DNA from: Serratia fonticola
GTDB lineage: Bacteria > Pseudomonadota > Gammaproteobacteria > Enterobacterales > Enterobacteriaceae
NCBI RefSeq assembly: GCF_006715025.1
Contig: NZ_VFMK01000001.1
Location: 2,356,001-2,420,000, forward strand
Length of the DNA stretch: 64,000 bases
Direction: 5' to 3'
The notes beneath the pieces are model-generated. The model was not told the origin of the DNA, did no database searches, and saw only the letters and a program-made list of their open reading frames with translations. Below are positions 7,439-16,762 of the stretch, piece after piece; position 1 is the stretch's first letter; each line of letters opens with the position of its first letter. Both the position numbers and the translations under genes were made by a program.

Positions 7439-9919
7439 TTAGGCACCCGCAGGGACATCATGCGCGGTATTCTTCAGCACTTGTCCTTGATATTTTTCAA
7501 TTTCCAATTGCGCCATCTGACCACAGTTACCCTGCGCCAGGCTCGACGAGCCGATATCGAAAGTCAGGCAGTTGACGTTGCCGTTCTTACAGATCGAGCC
7601 CGGCGTGGCGGGATCGGCCGGATCGTACCAGGCCCCTTCGCTGATCCGCACTGCTCCTGGGCGCACATCTTCACTGACGATAGCACCAACCAGGATTTGC
7701 CCGCGATCGTTGAAGGCACGCACCAAATCACCGTTGGTGATGTTGCGCGCCTTGGCATCCTCTGGATGGATCAGGATGGCTTCACGATCGGCCACCGCAT
7801 ATTTTTTGCGCAGTGGCGTATTGTCGAGCTGCGAATGCAAGCGATTGATAGGGTGTGCGGTATTCAGTGACAGCGGATATTTTGCTGCCTCTGGACCCCG
7901 ATACCATTCATGCGGTGGCATCCAGGTCGGGATCCCCTTGCAATCGAGATACTCCATCTTGGAGATAGCATCGGAGTAGATCTCAATCTTACCGGACGGT
8001 GTCCCCAACGGATTGAGCAACGGGTTTTCACGGTAATCGGCGAAACGTACCCACTGTTTGTTCTCTTCCGGGATCGGGAAACGAATGTAATTGTTCGATT
8101 GCCAGAACATGTCAAATGGCGGTAAGGCAACGCGGGCGGCTCGTGCCTGCTGCTTCATGTCGTCATACATGCCTTTTAGCCACTGAGTCTCGTCTTTGCC
8201 TTCGGTAAAGGCATCCAACACGCCGAGTTTGGCCGCCATGGCGGCGAAAATATCGAAGTCGTTACGTGACTCATGCTGTGGCGGAACGCACTGATGCATC
8301 GGGAAGACGTACAGCTGCGAATAGTCGCCGCCCATTTCCAGATCGTTACGCTCATAGCTGGTGGTGGCGGGCAGCACGATATCGGCATGCTTGGCGGTGG
8401 CCGTCCAGTAAGGTTCGTTAACCACGATGGTTTCCGGACGCTGCCAGGCTTTCACCAGGTTATTGGTGTCCTGATGCTGGTGGAAGGTATTGCCACCGGC
8501 CACATACACCATCTTCACGTCTGGGTAAGTGACATCCGTTCCATTGAAGTGGATCGTCTTGCCCGGGTTGCTCAGGCATTCGGCAATACGTGCTACCGGA
8601 ATAGGCGCAGGCGAGTTCTTCGGCGCATTACCCGCGGAGATCCCGGAAAGGATCCCGCCTTTGGCAGTCGGGCTACCACCGGAAGAGTAGTGATAGCTGA
8701 AACCAAAGCCGCCGCCAGGCAGGCCGATCTGGCCCAGCATTGCCGCCACGGTGACCAGCAACCAGTGTTGCTGCTCGCCATGGTGCTGGCGTTGAATACC
8801 CCAGCCGCCCATGATCATGGTGCGTTGTTTAGCCATATCACGTGCCAACTGACGCAGCACCTCGGCATCGACACCGCTGATATCGGCGGCCCACTCGGCC
8901 GTTTTCGGCGTGCCGTCGGTTTCACCCAACAGATAAGCCTGGAACTTGTCAAACCCGACGGTATAGGTTTTCAGGAAGTCCGGATTATGCAGTTTTTCCG
9001 TCAACAGGGTATGGGCGATGCCGATCAACATCGCACTGTCCGTGTACGGACGTGGCGCGATCCACTGCGCGCCGACAAATTTGGCACTGTCATTGTGCAC
9101 CGGATCGATACTGATGACGCGCGTGCCTTTCTTCTTCAGCGCTTCAAAGCCAGTCTGGCCGACGTGATCGGGCACGTTCCAGCTGTTTTTCAGCGTGATC
9201 ATCGGGTTACAGCCCCACAGGATCACCAGTTGGCTATTTTCGATCACGTTTGGCCAGGCGGTTTGCTGTTCGTATACTTCCATTGAGCCAACCACATGCG
9301 ACATGATCACCTGCGCTGCACCGGTCGAATAGTCACCGGCATAGCCCAGGAAACCGCCGCTGAGGTTCATCAGCCGTTGCAGCAGGGTACGGCTATTGTG
9401 CAGCATCCCGACGCTTTTCCAGCCGTAAGACCCGGCATAAATAGACTGAGGGCCGTGATCTTTCTGCAAGCGAGCGATTTCATTACTGACCAGATCGATG
9501 GCTTTATCCCAACTGACACGCACCCACTCATCGTTACCACGCAGTTCAGTACGGCTACCAGGGCCGCCTTCCAGCCAGCTTTTACGTACCATGGGGTACT
9601 TGATACGGTTTTCCGCATGTACCTGATAAGGTGCCATGGTGATCAGGTCGTTAGGATAAGGATCGTCTTTGACCGGCATCACGCCGACCATTTTTCCGTC
9701 CTGAACGAGAGCCTCAAAGGCGCCCCAGTGTGCCCCGGTCAGAATGCCTTTCTGTGCCTGACGTAGAGCCACAAACTGCGGCAATGCCTGGCTGATGGCT
9801 TCAGCCAACGCCGATTTAGGCCAGAGGCCTGCCAGCAATGGCACAGCGGCCAGTGCGCTAGCCCCGGTCAGAAAACGGCGGCGGCTCATGGCCAATGGTT
9901 TTTGTAGATATTTGCTCAT
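7439..9919 (-). CDS. torA: trimethylamine-N-oxide reductase, molybdenum catalytic subunit TorA/TorZ type
   Basis: An 826-residue periplasmic molybdoenzyme of the DMSO reductase family. The signal peptide has the twin-arginine motif SRRRFL at residues 12-17, so it is exported folded through Tat. GDYSTGA at residues 195-201 supplies Ser198, the expected molybdenum ligand of the TMAO/DMSO branch, and there is no N-terminal iron-sulfur Cys motif. Other blocks (SYGWKSVGMLHNSRTLLQR, GWGIQRQHHGEQ, GGGFGFSYHYSSGG, LRKKYAVADREAI) match TorA and TorZ alike. It is the second gene of a torC-torA operon, 12 bases after torC. No torD chaperone or torTSR sensor genes are present in the window. Confidence 0.9.
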   Translation of the reverse strand: MSKYLQKPLAMSRRRFLTGASALAAVPLLAGLWPKSALAEAISQALPQFVALRQAQKGILTGAHWGAFEALVQDGKMVGVMPVKDDPYPNDLITMAPYQVHAENRIKYPMVRKSWLEGGPGSRTELRGNDEWVRVSWDKAIDLVSNEIARLQKDHGPQSIYAGSYGWKSVGMLHNSRTLLQRLMNLSGGFLGYAGDYSTGAAQVIMSHVVGSMEVYEQQTAWPNVIENSQLVILWGCNPMITLKNSWNVPDHVGQTGFEALKKKGTRVISIDPVHNDSAKFVGAQWIAPRPYTDSAMLIGIAHTLLTEKLHNPDFLKTYTVGFDKFQAYLLGETDGTPKTAEWAADISGVDAEVLRQLARDMAKQRTMIMGGWGIQRQHHGEQQHWLLVTVAAMLGQIGLPGGGFGFSYHYSSGGSPTAKGGILSGISAGNAPKNSPAPIPVARIAECLSNPGKTIHFNGTDVTYPDVKMVYVAGGNTFHQHQDTNNLVKAWQRPETIVVNEPYWTATAKHADIVLPATTSYERNDLEMGGDYSQLYVFPMHQCVPPQHESRNDFDIFAAMAAKLGVLDAFTEGKDETQWLKGMYDDMKQQARAARVALPPFDMFWQSNNYIRFPIPEENKQWVRFADYRENPLLNPLGTPSGKIEIYSDAISKMEYLDCKGIPTWMPPHEWYRGPEAAKYPLSLNTAHPINRLHSQLDNTPLRKKYAVADREAILIHPEDAKARNITNGDLVRAFNDRGQILVGAIVSEDVRPGAVRISEGAWYDPADPATPGSICKNGNVNCLTFDIGSSSLAQGNCGQMAQLEIEKYQGQVLKNTAHDVPAGA

Positions 9920-9931
9920 TTCGCTTCTCCG

Positions 9932-11092
9932 TTAAATCTTGGCTGGTGTGGCAGGCTGCATATCACTGGCATGTTTCTGAACGTATTGCGTCAGAACCCG
10001 CAGCTGTTCCTGCGTCAGTGAAGTGCGCGGAGCCATACCTTTAATCACGCCGATCCATTGGTTGGCGTTGAAGCGATCGAGGGCCGTCAGGCCGTGGCAA
10101 CCGGTACAGTTGGCAGACATCATATCGGCGGTATAACGCCAGATTTTTTGCTGATCGTCGATCAGCTGTTTGCGTGGCAACCAGACCTGCAGTGAAACCT
10201 GATGCCAGACCAGGCCGGTTTCAGCGTCGGTCATGGTTTTACCGGTTTTTAGCAGCTTGCGCGCCTCTTCACCCAGCAAGACGCTGAGGATACGTTTACC
10301 CTGTGCCGCATAGAACACTTCGCTCACGCCATCTTGCTGCCAGCCGCTGACGTCAACCAGTACCTTGTCACCATCCTGTTTCACAACGTGAACTTCGGTA
10401 GAAGGCATCAGATTACCAGCGTTATGGCTGTCATTTGGCGCCAGGAAGAAAGGTTCGGTGGCGATGGTGAACAGCGTCGTCGCGGTGGGTGACGTTTCCG
10501 CCGCGGCTTTTGCCAACTCTGCTGCGCCAGCCTGGGCCGCGCCGCTCATATCGGGCAGGATGTGTGCAACGCCTTTATGACAATCGATACAGGTTTCACC
10601 CTGCTTGATGGCGACCGGGTGCTGAATACGGGCTTCAGGGCGCTGGGCGGTAATGTCCATGGCATCGAAGCTGTGGCACGAACGGCAGGTAGCCGAATCA
10701 TTTTCTTTAAGCGTTTTCCACACCGATTGCGCCATTGCCAGTTTATGCGCTTCGTATTTTTCTGGTGTGCTGATGGTCCCGGTCATCTCGCCATAAATAT
10801 CTTTCACCGCACGGATCTTGGTCCACAGGTAATCGAGAGGCTGGTGTGGGACGTGGCAGTCGGCGCATTCGGCGCGGATGCCCTTGGTATTCTGGAAGTG
10901 GACGCTGCCTTGGTACTCGGCCAGCGGTTGTTGCATGGTGTGGCAGGAGACGCAGAAGGCAGTATCACTGGTTTTGTGGAAGACGGTTGCGGTCCCCGCC
11001 AGTAAGGCTGCACCGAGGATTACCCCGATCAACAAAATCCAAAGCCACCCCCACCGGCGCCGCTTTTCAAAGCCAGTTTGTTTTTTGCTCAT
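9932..11092 (-). CDS. torC: pentaheme c-type cytochrome TorC/TorY
   Basis: A 386-residue membrane-anchored cytochrome of the NapC/NirT family that passes electrons from menaquinol to the periplasmic TMAO reductase. A single N-terminal anchor (WLWILLIGVILGAALLAG) follows the charged GFEKRRR. Five CxxCH heme sites are visible: CVSCH, CADCH, CRSCH and CIDCH in the NapC domain, and CTGCH in the C-terminal domain, which defines TorC rather than tetraheme NapC. The open frame runs upstream to 11206, but the MSKKQTG start at 11092 directly precedes the membrane anchor and is the sensible start. torA follows 12 bases downstream. A ModE-like palindrome lies upstream. Confidence 0.92.
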   Translation of the reverse strand: MSKKQTGFEKRRRWGWLWILLIGVILGAALLAGTATVFHKTSDTAFCVSCHTMQQPLAEYQGSVHFQNTKGIRAECADCHVPHQPLDYLWTKIRAVKDIYGEMTGTISTPEKYEAHKLAMAQSVWKTLKENDSATCRSCHSFDAMDITAQRPEARIQHPVAIKQGETCIDCHKGVAHILPDMSGAAQAGAAELAKAAAETSPTATTLFTIATEPFFLAPNDSHNAGNLMPSTEVHVVKQDGDKVLVDVSGWQQDGVSEVFYAAQGKRILSVLLGEEARKLLKTGKTMTDAETGLVWHQVSLQVWLPRKQLIDDQQKIWRYTADMMSANCTGCHGLTALDRFNANQWIGVIKGMAPRTSLTQEQLRVLTQYVQKHASDMQPATPAKI

Positions 11093-11252
11093 ATTGAACC
11101 CACTTATCGTTATGAAATACCAAGGAAAACCTTGCCAAAAAAAATTTCGGCATCTGGCCGAAATATTCCGATAAGTATAGATATTTTTGGAAAATAAACC
11201 TAACACCTTAGGGTTATTTGTAGCGAAAAAAATGGAAATAGCACAATATTAT

Positions 11253-11280
11253 ATCGTTATATTTTATTTTATATAACGAT
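11253..11280. promoter_or_regulatory. ModE-like molybdate-response operator upstream of torCA
   Basis: ATCGTTATAT and ATATAACGAT form a perfect 10-bp inverted repeat across an eight-base AT spacer. The core CGTTATAT-N8-ATATAACG has the same half-sites and the same spacing as the remembered E. coli modA operator (CGTTATAT-N8-ACATAACG). It is centred about 174 bp upstream of the torC ATG. ModE activates or represses molybdoenzyme genes in response to molybdate, so placement before a molybdoenzyme operon is apt. Confidence 0.7.
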
Positions 11281-11317
11281 TATCTAAAAAAGCGGATACG
11301 GGACGTTGAAGCTAAAA

Positions 11318-11740
11318 TCAACATGTTGGCTGATAAACCTGCTGATTCTGCCATAAGTGGATCGCCATTCTGCTGGCTTCAAAGTGGGGCTCCGGCAGAT
11401 CGTCAGGTGAGCACCAACGCCATTGCGCACATTTTTCAGGCTCTTTTAATACGGCCTCGCCGCCTGGGTGCTGAACCATCATGCATATCGAAACCGTATG
11501 TTTTCCCTCGGTAAGCCAGGTTTGCAGATTATTGCTGATACCAATAAACGTCGGAGTGCCGATCTGTAATCCGGTTTCTTCGGCGATTTCGCGTTGGGCG
11601 CACTGTTCAAAGGTTTCACCCGCATCCAGATGACCACCGGGAATGGACCAGAAAGGGGCGTGAGTCCCGCAGCGTTTGCCCAACAGGATTTGCCCTTGAG
11701 GGTTAACAATAATGACACCAACGCCGGTTGCGACCGTCAT
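11318..11740 (-). CDS. Nudix hydrolase (NUDT15-like nucleotide pyrophosphatase)
   Basis: A 140-residue soluble enzyme with the Nudix box GHLDAGETFEQCAQREIAEETGL at about residues 36-58, which holds the magnesium-binding REIAEE core. The Nudix fold starts at residue 4 (ATGVGVIIVNPQGQILLGKR). Families of this size and start resemble NUDT15/MutT-like enzymes that hydrolyse nucleoside triphosphates, including damaged ones. The substrate cannot be set from sequence. It stands alone between the torCA promoter region and the divergent fruB promoter, in a slot that is empty in the E. coli backbone as I remember it. Confidence 0.85.
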   Translation of the reverse strand: MTVATGVGVIIVNPQGQILLGKRCGTHAPFWSIPGGHLDAGETFEQCAQREIAEETGLQIGTPTFIGISNNLQTWLTEGKHTVSICMMVQHPGGEAVLKEPEKCAQWRWCSPDDLPEPHFEASRMAIHLWQNQQVYQPTC

Positions 11741-11888
11741 GTTTTACTCCTTCAGCAATGTTTCAGCACAGTATGCCATTTTCCGTTATTCGCTGACGGC
11801 TCACTGGGAAAAATGTGCGTGAGGTCAAAAAACTATCACATCAAAGTTAAGAAAACTTGCTTTTGACGATAGCCGCTCACACACTCAT

Positions 11889-11900
11889 TGAAACGTTTCA
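11889..11900. promoter_or_regulatory. Cra (FruR) operator 1
   Basis: TGAAACGTTTCA is a perfect palindrome matching the Cra consensus. It lies 88 bp upstream of the fruB ATG. Cra represses the fru operon until fructose 1-phosphate releases it. Confidence 0.85.
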
Positions 11901-11955
11901 GCGTTATCGATTTACCGGGTTGGTAGTTGGTAACGCTCCTTTTTCCCAACATAGC

Positions 11956-11967
11956 TGAAACGATTCA
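11956..11967. promoter_or_regulatory. Cra (FruR) operator 2
   Basis: TGAAACGATTCA, preceded by GC, matches the Cra consensus and sits 21 bp upstream of the fruB start, just ahead of the ribosome-binding site. With the site at 11889 it makes the two-operator arrangement expected of fruBKA. Confidence 0.82.
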
Positions 11968-11988
11968 ATTCAGCAGGAGAGGAGAACC

Positions 11989-13122
11989 ATGTTCCAGTTG
12001 TCACCGCAAGATATTCACCTGGGTGCCGCCGCCAGTGGCAAACAGGAAGCCATCCGGCAGGTTGCGGCAGCGCTGACCGCCGCCGGATGTGTCAATGCTG
12101 CTTATGTTGACGGCATGCTGCAACGCGAATTGCAGACATCCACTTACCTGGGTAATGGCATCGCCATTCCACATGGTACTACCGATACCCGCGATCTGGT
12201 GCTGAACACCGGTGTGCAGGTATTCCAATTTCCGCAAGGTATCGAATGGGGTGAAGGCCAAACGGCCTATGTGGTAATCGGTATTGCTGCGCGTTCTGAT
12301 GAACACCTGGCACTGCTGCGTCAGCTTACGCATGTACTCAGCGATGACAGCGTGGCTGAACAACTGGCAAAAACCACGTCAGCTGAAGAGCTGCGTAGCC
12401 TGTTGATGGGCGAAAAGCTGGCGGCTGAATTCCAGTTTGATGCTTCTTTGATTGCTCTCGATGTGGCCGCAGATGCCCTGATGACGTTACAGGCTTTGAA
12501 CGCGGGGCGCCTACAGAAAATCGGCGCGGTTAATGCTCAGTTCGTCAGTGACGTGATTACCCGTAAGCCGTTGAATCTGGGGCAGGGTATCTGGCTCAGC
12601 GACAGTAGCGAAGGCAATCTGGCCAGCGCGGCAACGGTGAGTCGTCCAGCACAGGCTTTTGATGAAGATGGTGAAAAAGTGGCGTTGTTACTGACGGTTT
12701 CCGTGGCCGATCAGCAGCCACTGGCGGTGTTGAATTACTTAAGCGATTTGCTGCTGACCAATAAAGCTGAACGCTTGCTGAACGCAGATGCCCCTGGTGT
12801 GCTGGCATTGTTGACCAGCGAAGTGGCAGAAGAAAGCTCAGTACTGAGTGCGGAATATGTGGTGCGTAATGAACACGGCCTGCACGCCCGCCCAGGCACC
12901 GCGTTGGTCAACGTGATCAAGCAGTTCAGCAGTGAGATTACCGTCACCAATCTTGACGGCAGCGGTAAACCGGCCAACGGTCGCAGCCTGATGAAGGTGG
13001 TGGCATTGGGTGTCAAGAAAGGCCATCACTTGCGCTTTACCGCCAGTGGTGACGATGCTGAAGCGGCGCTGAAAGCGATCGGCGAAGCTATTAATGAAGG
13101 TCTCGGTGAGGGAGCAGCATGA
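11989..13122 (+). CDS. fruB: fused PTS fructose-specific EIIA/HPr protein FruB
   Basis: A 377-residue diphosphoryl transfer protein carrying phosphate from enzyme I to FruA. The EIIA domain covers about residues 1-145, with the phosphorylated His62 in GIAIPHGT. A linker domain follows, and the HPr-like domain occupies about 285-373 with active His299 in EHGLHARPG. Length and order match E. coli FruB. A strong purine-rich site (CAGGAGAGGAG) precedes the ATG. It is the first gene of fruBKA; its stop overlaps the fruK start (ATGA). Two Cra operators upstream imply induction by fructose. Confidence 0.96.
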   Translation: MFQLSPQDIHLGAAASGKQEAIRQVAAALTAAGCVNAAYVDGMLQRELQTSTYLGNGIAIPHGTTDTRDLVLNTGVQVFQFPQGIEWGEGQTAYVVIGIAARSDEHLALLRQLTHVLSDDSVAEQLAKTTSAEELRSLLMGEKLAAEFQFDASLIALDVAADALMTLQALNAGRLQKIGAVNAQFVSDVITRKPLNLGQGIWLSDSSEGNLASAATVSRPAQAFDEDGEKVALLLTVSVADQQPLAVLNYLSDLLLTNKAERLLNADAPGVLALLTSEVAEESSVLSAEYVVRNEHGLHARPGTALVNVIKQFSSEITVTNLDGSGKPANGRSLMKVVALGVKKGHHLRFTASGDDAEAALKAIGEAINEGLGEGAA

Positions 13123-14057
13123 GCAGAAGAGTCGCAACCATTACCCTGAACCCGGCTTACGATCTGGTGGGGTTCTGCCCGGAAATCGAACGGGGTGAGG
13201 TAAACCTGGTAAGAACTGCAGGGCTACACGCGGCAGGTAAAGGGATCAACGTTGCCAAGGTACTGAAAGATTTGGGTATCGATGTGACCGTTGGCGGTTT
13301 CCTAGGTAAAGACAACCAGGATGGTTTCCAACTGCTGTTCAGCGATCTGGGCATTGCCAACCGTTTTCAGGTGGTGCCGGGGCGCACGCGTATTAACGTG
13401 AAACTGACGGAAAAGGATGGAGAAGTCACCGACTTCAATTTCTCCGGCTTTGAAGTAACGGCACCGGATTGGGAACGCTTCGTTACCGATTCTCTAAGCT
13501 GGCTGGGCCAGTTTGACATGGTGGCGGTCAGCGGCAGCTTGCCTGCCGGGGTTGCACCTGAAGCGTTTACTGAGTGGATGGTTCGCCTGCGTGCACAGTG
13601 TCCGTGCATCATCTTTGACAGTAGCCGTGAAGCGCTGGTGGCAGGCTTGAAAGCTTCGCCTTGGCTGGTGAAGCCGAACCGTCGCGAACTGGAAATTTGG
13701 GCTGGACGACCATTGCCGAGACTTGACGATGTGGTTGAGGCCGCCCATGCACTGCGTGAACAAGGTATCGCCCATGTGGTGATTTCTCTGGGGGCGGAAG
13801 GGGCATTGTGGGTTAACGCTTCTGGCGCCTGGATTGCCAAACCGCCAGCCTGCGAAGTGGTCAGCACCGTCGGTGCCGGTGACTCAATGGTCGGTGGCCT
13901 GATCTATGGCCTGCTGATGCGCGAATCCAGTGAGCATACTCTGCGTTTGGCCACTGCCGTGGCAGCTCAGGCCGTTAGCCAGAGTAATGTCGGTGTGACC
14001 GATCGTCCACAGTTGGCCGCGATGATGGCGCGAGTCGATCTGAAACCTTTTAATTGA
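13119..14057 (+). CDS. fruK: 1-phosphofructokinase
   Basis: A 312-residue PfkB-family kinase that phosphorylates fructose 1-phosphate to fructose 1,6-bisphosphate. The N-terminal substrate region includes AAGKGINVAKVLKDLG, and the C-terminal PfkB signature VSTVGAGDSMVGGLIYG contains the catalytic Asp. Its ATG overlaps the fruB stop by four bases, which indicates translational coupling. fruA follows 14 bases later. Length equals E. coli FruK. Confidence 0.96.
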   Translation: MSRRVATITLNPAYDLVGFCPEIERGEVNLVRTAGLHAAGKGINVAKVLKDLGIDVTVGGFLGKDNQDGFQLLFSDLGIANRFQVVPGRTRINVKLTEKDGEVTDFNFSGFEVTAPDWERFVTDSLSWLGQFDMVAVSGSLPAGVAPEAFTEWMVRLRAQCPCIIFDSSREALVAGLKASPWLVKPNRRELEIWAGRPLPRLDDVVEAAHALREQGIAHVVISLGAEGALWVNASGAWIAKPPACEVVSTVGAGDSMVGGLIYGLLMRESSEHTLRLATAVAAQAVSQSNVGVTDRPQLAAMMARVDLKPFN

Positions 14058-14071
14058 TAGCAGGAGGCGGA

Positions 14072-15760
14072 ATGAAAACGCTGCTGATGATAGACAGTTC
14101 GTTCGGTCAGGCTCGCAGTCACCTGGCGAAACGTATGCTTGAGGCCGCTGCGGCAAAAGCCGGCCTGACATTGGTCAATTCGCTTAACGATGCAGAGTTG
14201 ATCGTGGTTGCCGGGCACTCCGTGCCTGCTGATGCCGGGCTTAACGGTAAGCGGGTTTATTGCGGTGATGTGGAACACGCGGTGCGTGAACCAGAGGCTT
14301 TTCTGGCTACTGCGCAGGCAGAAGCCAAGACGTACCAGGCTTCGGCAGCGACTCCGGCTCCGGCAAAAGCGACTGGCCAAAAACGTATTGTTGCGGTCAC
14401 GGCCTGCCCGACAGGGGTAGCACATACCTTTATGGCGGCAGAAGCCATTGAGAGTGAAGCCAAGAAACGCGGCTGGTGGGTGAAAGTGGAAACCCGTGGT
14501 TCCGTAGGTGCAGGTAATGCGATCACGCCAGAAGAAGTGGCAGCCGCCGATCTGGTGATCGTAGCGGCCGATATCGAAGTCGATCTGGATAAGTTTGCTG
14601 GCAAGCCAATGTACCGCACCTCAACCGGTTTGGCGTTGAAGAAAACCGCGCAGGAGCTGGATAAGGCGCAGGCGGAAGCAGAAATCTTCCAACCGCAGAA
14701 AAGTGGCGGCAGTGCCAGCGCGGGCAAGAAGAAAGAAAGCACTGGGCCATACCGTCACCTGTTGACCGGTGTGTCGTACATGCTGCCGATGGTGGTTGCA
14801 GGCGGCCTGTGTATCGCATTGTCCTTCGTGTTCGGTATCAAAGCGTTTGAAGAGAAAGGGACGCTGGCTGCGGCTTTGATGCAAATCGGTGGTGGTTCGG
14901 CATTCGCCCTGATGGTGCCGGTTCTGGCCGGTTACATTGCCTTCTCTATTGCTGACCGTCCAGGTCTGACCCCTGGCCTGATTGGCGGTATGTTGGCAGT
15001 GAGCACCGGTGCCGGTTTCCTTGGTGGTATTATTGCCGGCTTCCTGGCGGGTTATGTGGCCAAGGCCATCAGCAACAAATTGCACCTGCCACAAAGTATG
15101 GAGGCGTTAAAGCCGATCTTGATTATCCCACTGGTCGCCAGCCTCATCACTGGCCTGATCATGATTTACGTGGTGGGTACGCCTGTTGCGAAAATCATGG
15201 AAGGGCTGACTCACTGGTTGCAATCGCTGGGTACGGCTAACGCAGTGTTGTTGGGTGCGATTCTGGGTGCGATGATGTGTACCGATATGGGCGGACCAGT
15301 GAACAAAGCGGCTTATGCCTTTGGCGTGGCGCTGCTGAGTTCCTCCGTTTATGCTCCGATGGCCGCAATTATGGCCGCGGGTATGGTACCGCCGTTGGCG
15401 ATGGGCCTGGCGACAATCCTCGCACGTCGCAAGTTTGAGAAGTCTGAACAGGAGGGGGGCAAAGCCGCGTTGGTTCTTGGCCTGTGCTTTATCTCTGAAG
15501 GGGCGATCCCGTTCGCGGCTCGTGACCCGATGCGCGTTCTGCCTTGCTGCATTGCCGGGGGGGCGTTGACCGGTGCACTGTCGATGGCTTTCGGTGCAAA
15601 ACTGATGGCTCCACACGGTGGCCTGTTCGTTCTGCTGATCCCAGGGGCTATCTCTCCGGTACTGCTGTACCTGGTGGCGATTGCTGCGGGTACTCTGCTG
15701 GCAGGGGGAGCTTACGCAGTGCTGAAACGTGCTGAAGTGGCTGCATCCGCAACGGCATAA
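14072..15760 (+). CDS. fruA: PTS fructose-specific EIIB'BC permease FruA
   Basis: A 562-residue inner-membrane fructose permease that imports fructose as fructose 1-phosphate. Domains in order: a degenerate EIIB' at about 1-85, the active EIIB with phosphorylated Cys112 in VTACPTGVAHTFMAAEA, then a long EIIC membrane domain from about residue 225 (YRHLLTGVSYMLPMVVAGG). Cys112 agrees with the E. coli protein. The open frame extends to 14054, but AGGAGGCGG directly before the ATG at 14072 and the family start MKTLLMID fix the start. A terminator follows the stop. Confidence 0.96.
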   Translation: MKTLLMIDSSFGQARSHLAKRMLEAAAAKAGLTLVNSLNDAELIVVAGHSVPADAGLNGKRVYCGDVEHAVREPEAFLATAQAEAKTYQASAATPAPAKATGQKRIVAVTACPTGVAHTFMAAEAIESEAKKRGWWVKVETRGSVGAGNAITPEEVAAADLVIVAADIEVDLDKFAGKPMYRTSTGLALKKTAQELDKAQAEAEIFQPQKSGGSASAGKKKESTGPYRHLLTGVSYMLPMVVAGGLCIALSFVFGIKAFEEKGTLAAALMQIGGGSAFALMVPVLAGYIAFSIADRPGLTPGLIGGMLAVSTGAGFLGGIIAGFLAGYVAKAISNKLHLPQSMEALKPILIIPLVASLITGLIMIYVVGTPVAKIMEGLTHWLQSLGTANAVLLGAILGAMMCTDMGGPVNKAAYAFGVALLSSSVYAPMAAIMAAGMVPPLAMGLATILARRKFEKSEQEGGKAALVLGLCFISEGAIPFAARDPMRVLPCCIAGGALTGALSMAFGAKLMAPHGGLFVLLIPGAISPVLLYLVAIAAGTLLAGGAYAVLKRAEVAASATA

Positions 15761-15777
15761 CCACCTCTCTCAACAAC

Positions 15778-15805
15778 AAACCGGCCTGAGCGCCGGTTTT
15801 TTTGT
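15778..15805 (+). terminator. terminator after fruBKA
   Basis: AAACCGGC (15778-15785) pairs with GCCGGTTT (15792-15799) over a six-base loop, followed by a T-rich tail (TTTTTTTGTTTT). A classic intrinsic terminator, probably also useful to the converging nfo gene. Confidence 0.85.
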
Positions 15806-15819
15806 TTTAAACAGCAACG

Positions 15820-16659
15820 TTATTGCTGAGCCTTTAACCAGGCAATCTCTTCGGCCCAGATGTCTGGATTCACCGTTTCCAGGATCAGCGGAATGTTGTC
15901 GAAACGTTCATCGCGCATAATATAGCTGAACACGGTTTTACCGATGTTGCCCTCGCCCAGGCTGTGGTGGCGGTCAACGCGGCTGTTAAACTCGCTTTTG
16001 GCATCGTTAAGGTGCATACCGCGCAGGTAGTTAAAGCCTACGACATCGCCAAGCTCTTTAAACGTTTTCTGGCAGTGCTCTTCGGTACGCAGATCGTAAC
16101 CGGCAGCGAAGGCGTGGCAGGTATCGATACAGACGCCAACACGGCTCTTGTCTTCGACCCCGTCGATGATGGCCGCCAGATGTTCAAATTTGAAGCCCAG
16201 ATTGCTCCCCTGACCGGCGGTGTTTTCGATCACGGCGGTCACACCCTGTGTTTTATCCAGCACGATATTGATGGACTCTGCGATCCGCGCCAGGCATTTG
16301 TCTTCATCTATTTGCATCAGATGGCTGCCTGGGTGAAAGTTGAGCAGCGTGAGTCCCAGTTGTTCACAGCGCTGTATCTCGTCAAGAAATGCCTCGCGGG
16401 ATTTTTCCAGCGCTTCTGTGACCGGGTGCCCCAGGTTAATCAGATAGCTGTCGTGCGGCAGGATTTGTTCCGGGCCGTAGCCGTATTGTGCGCAGGCACT
16501 TTTAAACCGATCGATAACGTCGGCCGACAGCGGTGCTGCCTTCCATTGACGCTGATTTTTAGTGAACAGGGCGAATGCGGTCGCCTCTAATTCATGCGCG
16601 CGGATAACCGCCTGATCTACGCCGCCTGAAGCACTGACATGTGCACCGACAAACTTCAT
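15820..16659 (-). CDS. nfo: deoxyribonuclease IV (endonuclease IV)
   Basis: A 279-residue zinc-dependent AP endonuclease that cuts the backbone 5' of abasic sites in base excision repair. It has the xylose-isomerase-like barrel and the family signatures ENTAGQGSNLGFKFEHLAAII, GVCIDTCHAFAAGYD and HLNDAKSEFNSRVDRHHSLGEGNIG, whose His, Glu and Asp residues hold three zinc ions. The frame is open to 16692, but GGAG lies about eight bases before the ATG at 16659, giving the family start MKFVGAHVSASGG. Convergent with fruA, as in E. coli. Confidence 0.95.
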   Translation of the reverse strand: MKFVGAHVSASGGVDQAVIRAHELEATAFALFTKNQRQWKAAPLSADVIDRFKSACAQYGYGPEQILPHDSYLINLGHPVTEALEKSREAFLDEIQRCEQLGLTLLNFHPGSHLMQIDEDKCLARIAESINIVLDKTQGVTAVIENTAGQGSNLGFKFEHLAAIIDGVEDKSRVGVCIDTCHAFAAGYDLRTEEHCQKTFKELGDVVGFNYLRGMHLNDAKSEFNSRVDRHHSLGEGNIGKTVFSYIMRDERFDNIPLILETVNPDIWAEEIAWLKAQQ

Positions 16660-16762
16660 TTTCATTCTCCTGTATGAGACTGTCTCCCTCAAGCAAGGGA
16701 CTCAGCCTAGGCCGTCATTATGGCATTGATAAGCGAAGGATTGAATGGCAGTAACAAAGAAG

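Noticed and set aside
8273..9286. Long plus-strand frame (about 337 codons) opposite torA
   Set aside because: Antisense shadow of the TorA coding sequence; composition is low in hydrophobic periodicity and shows no family motif.
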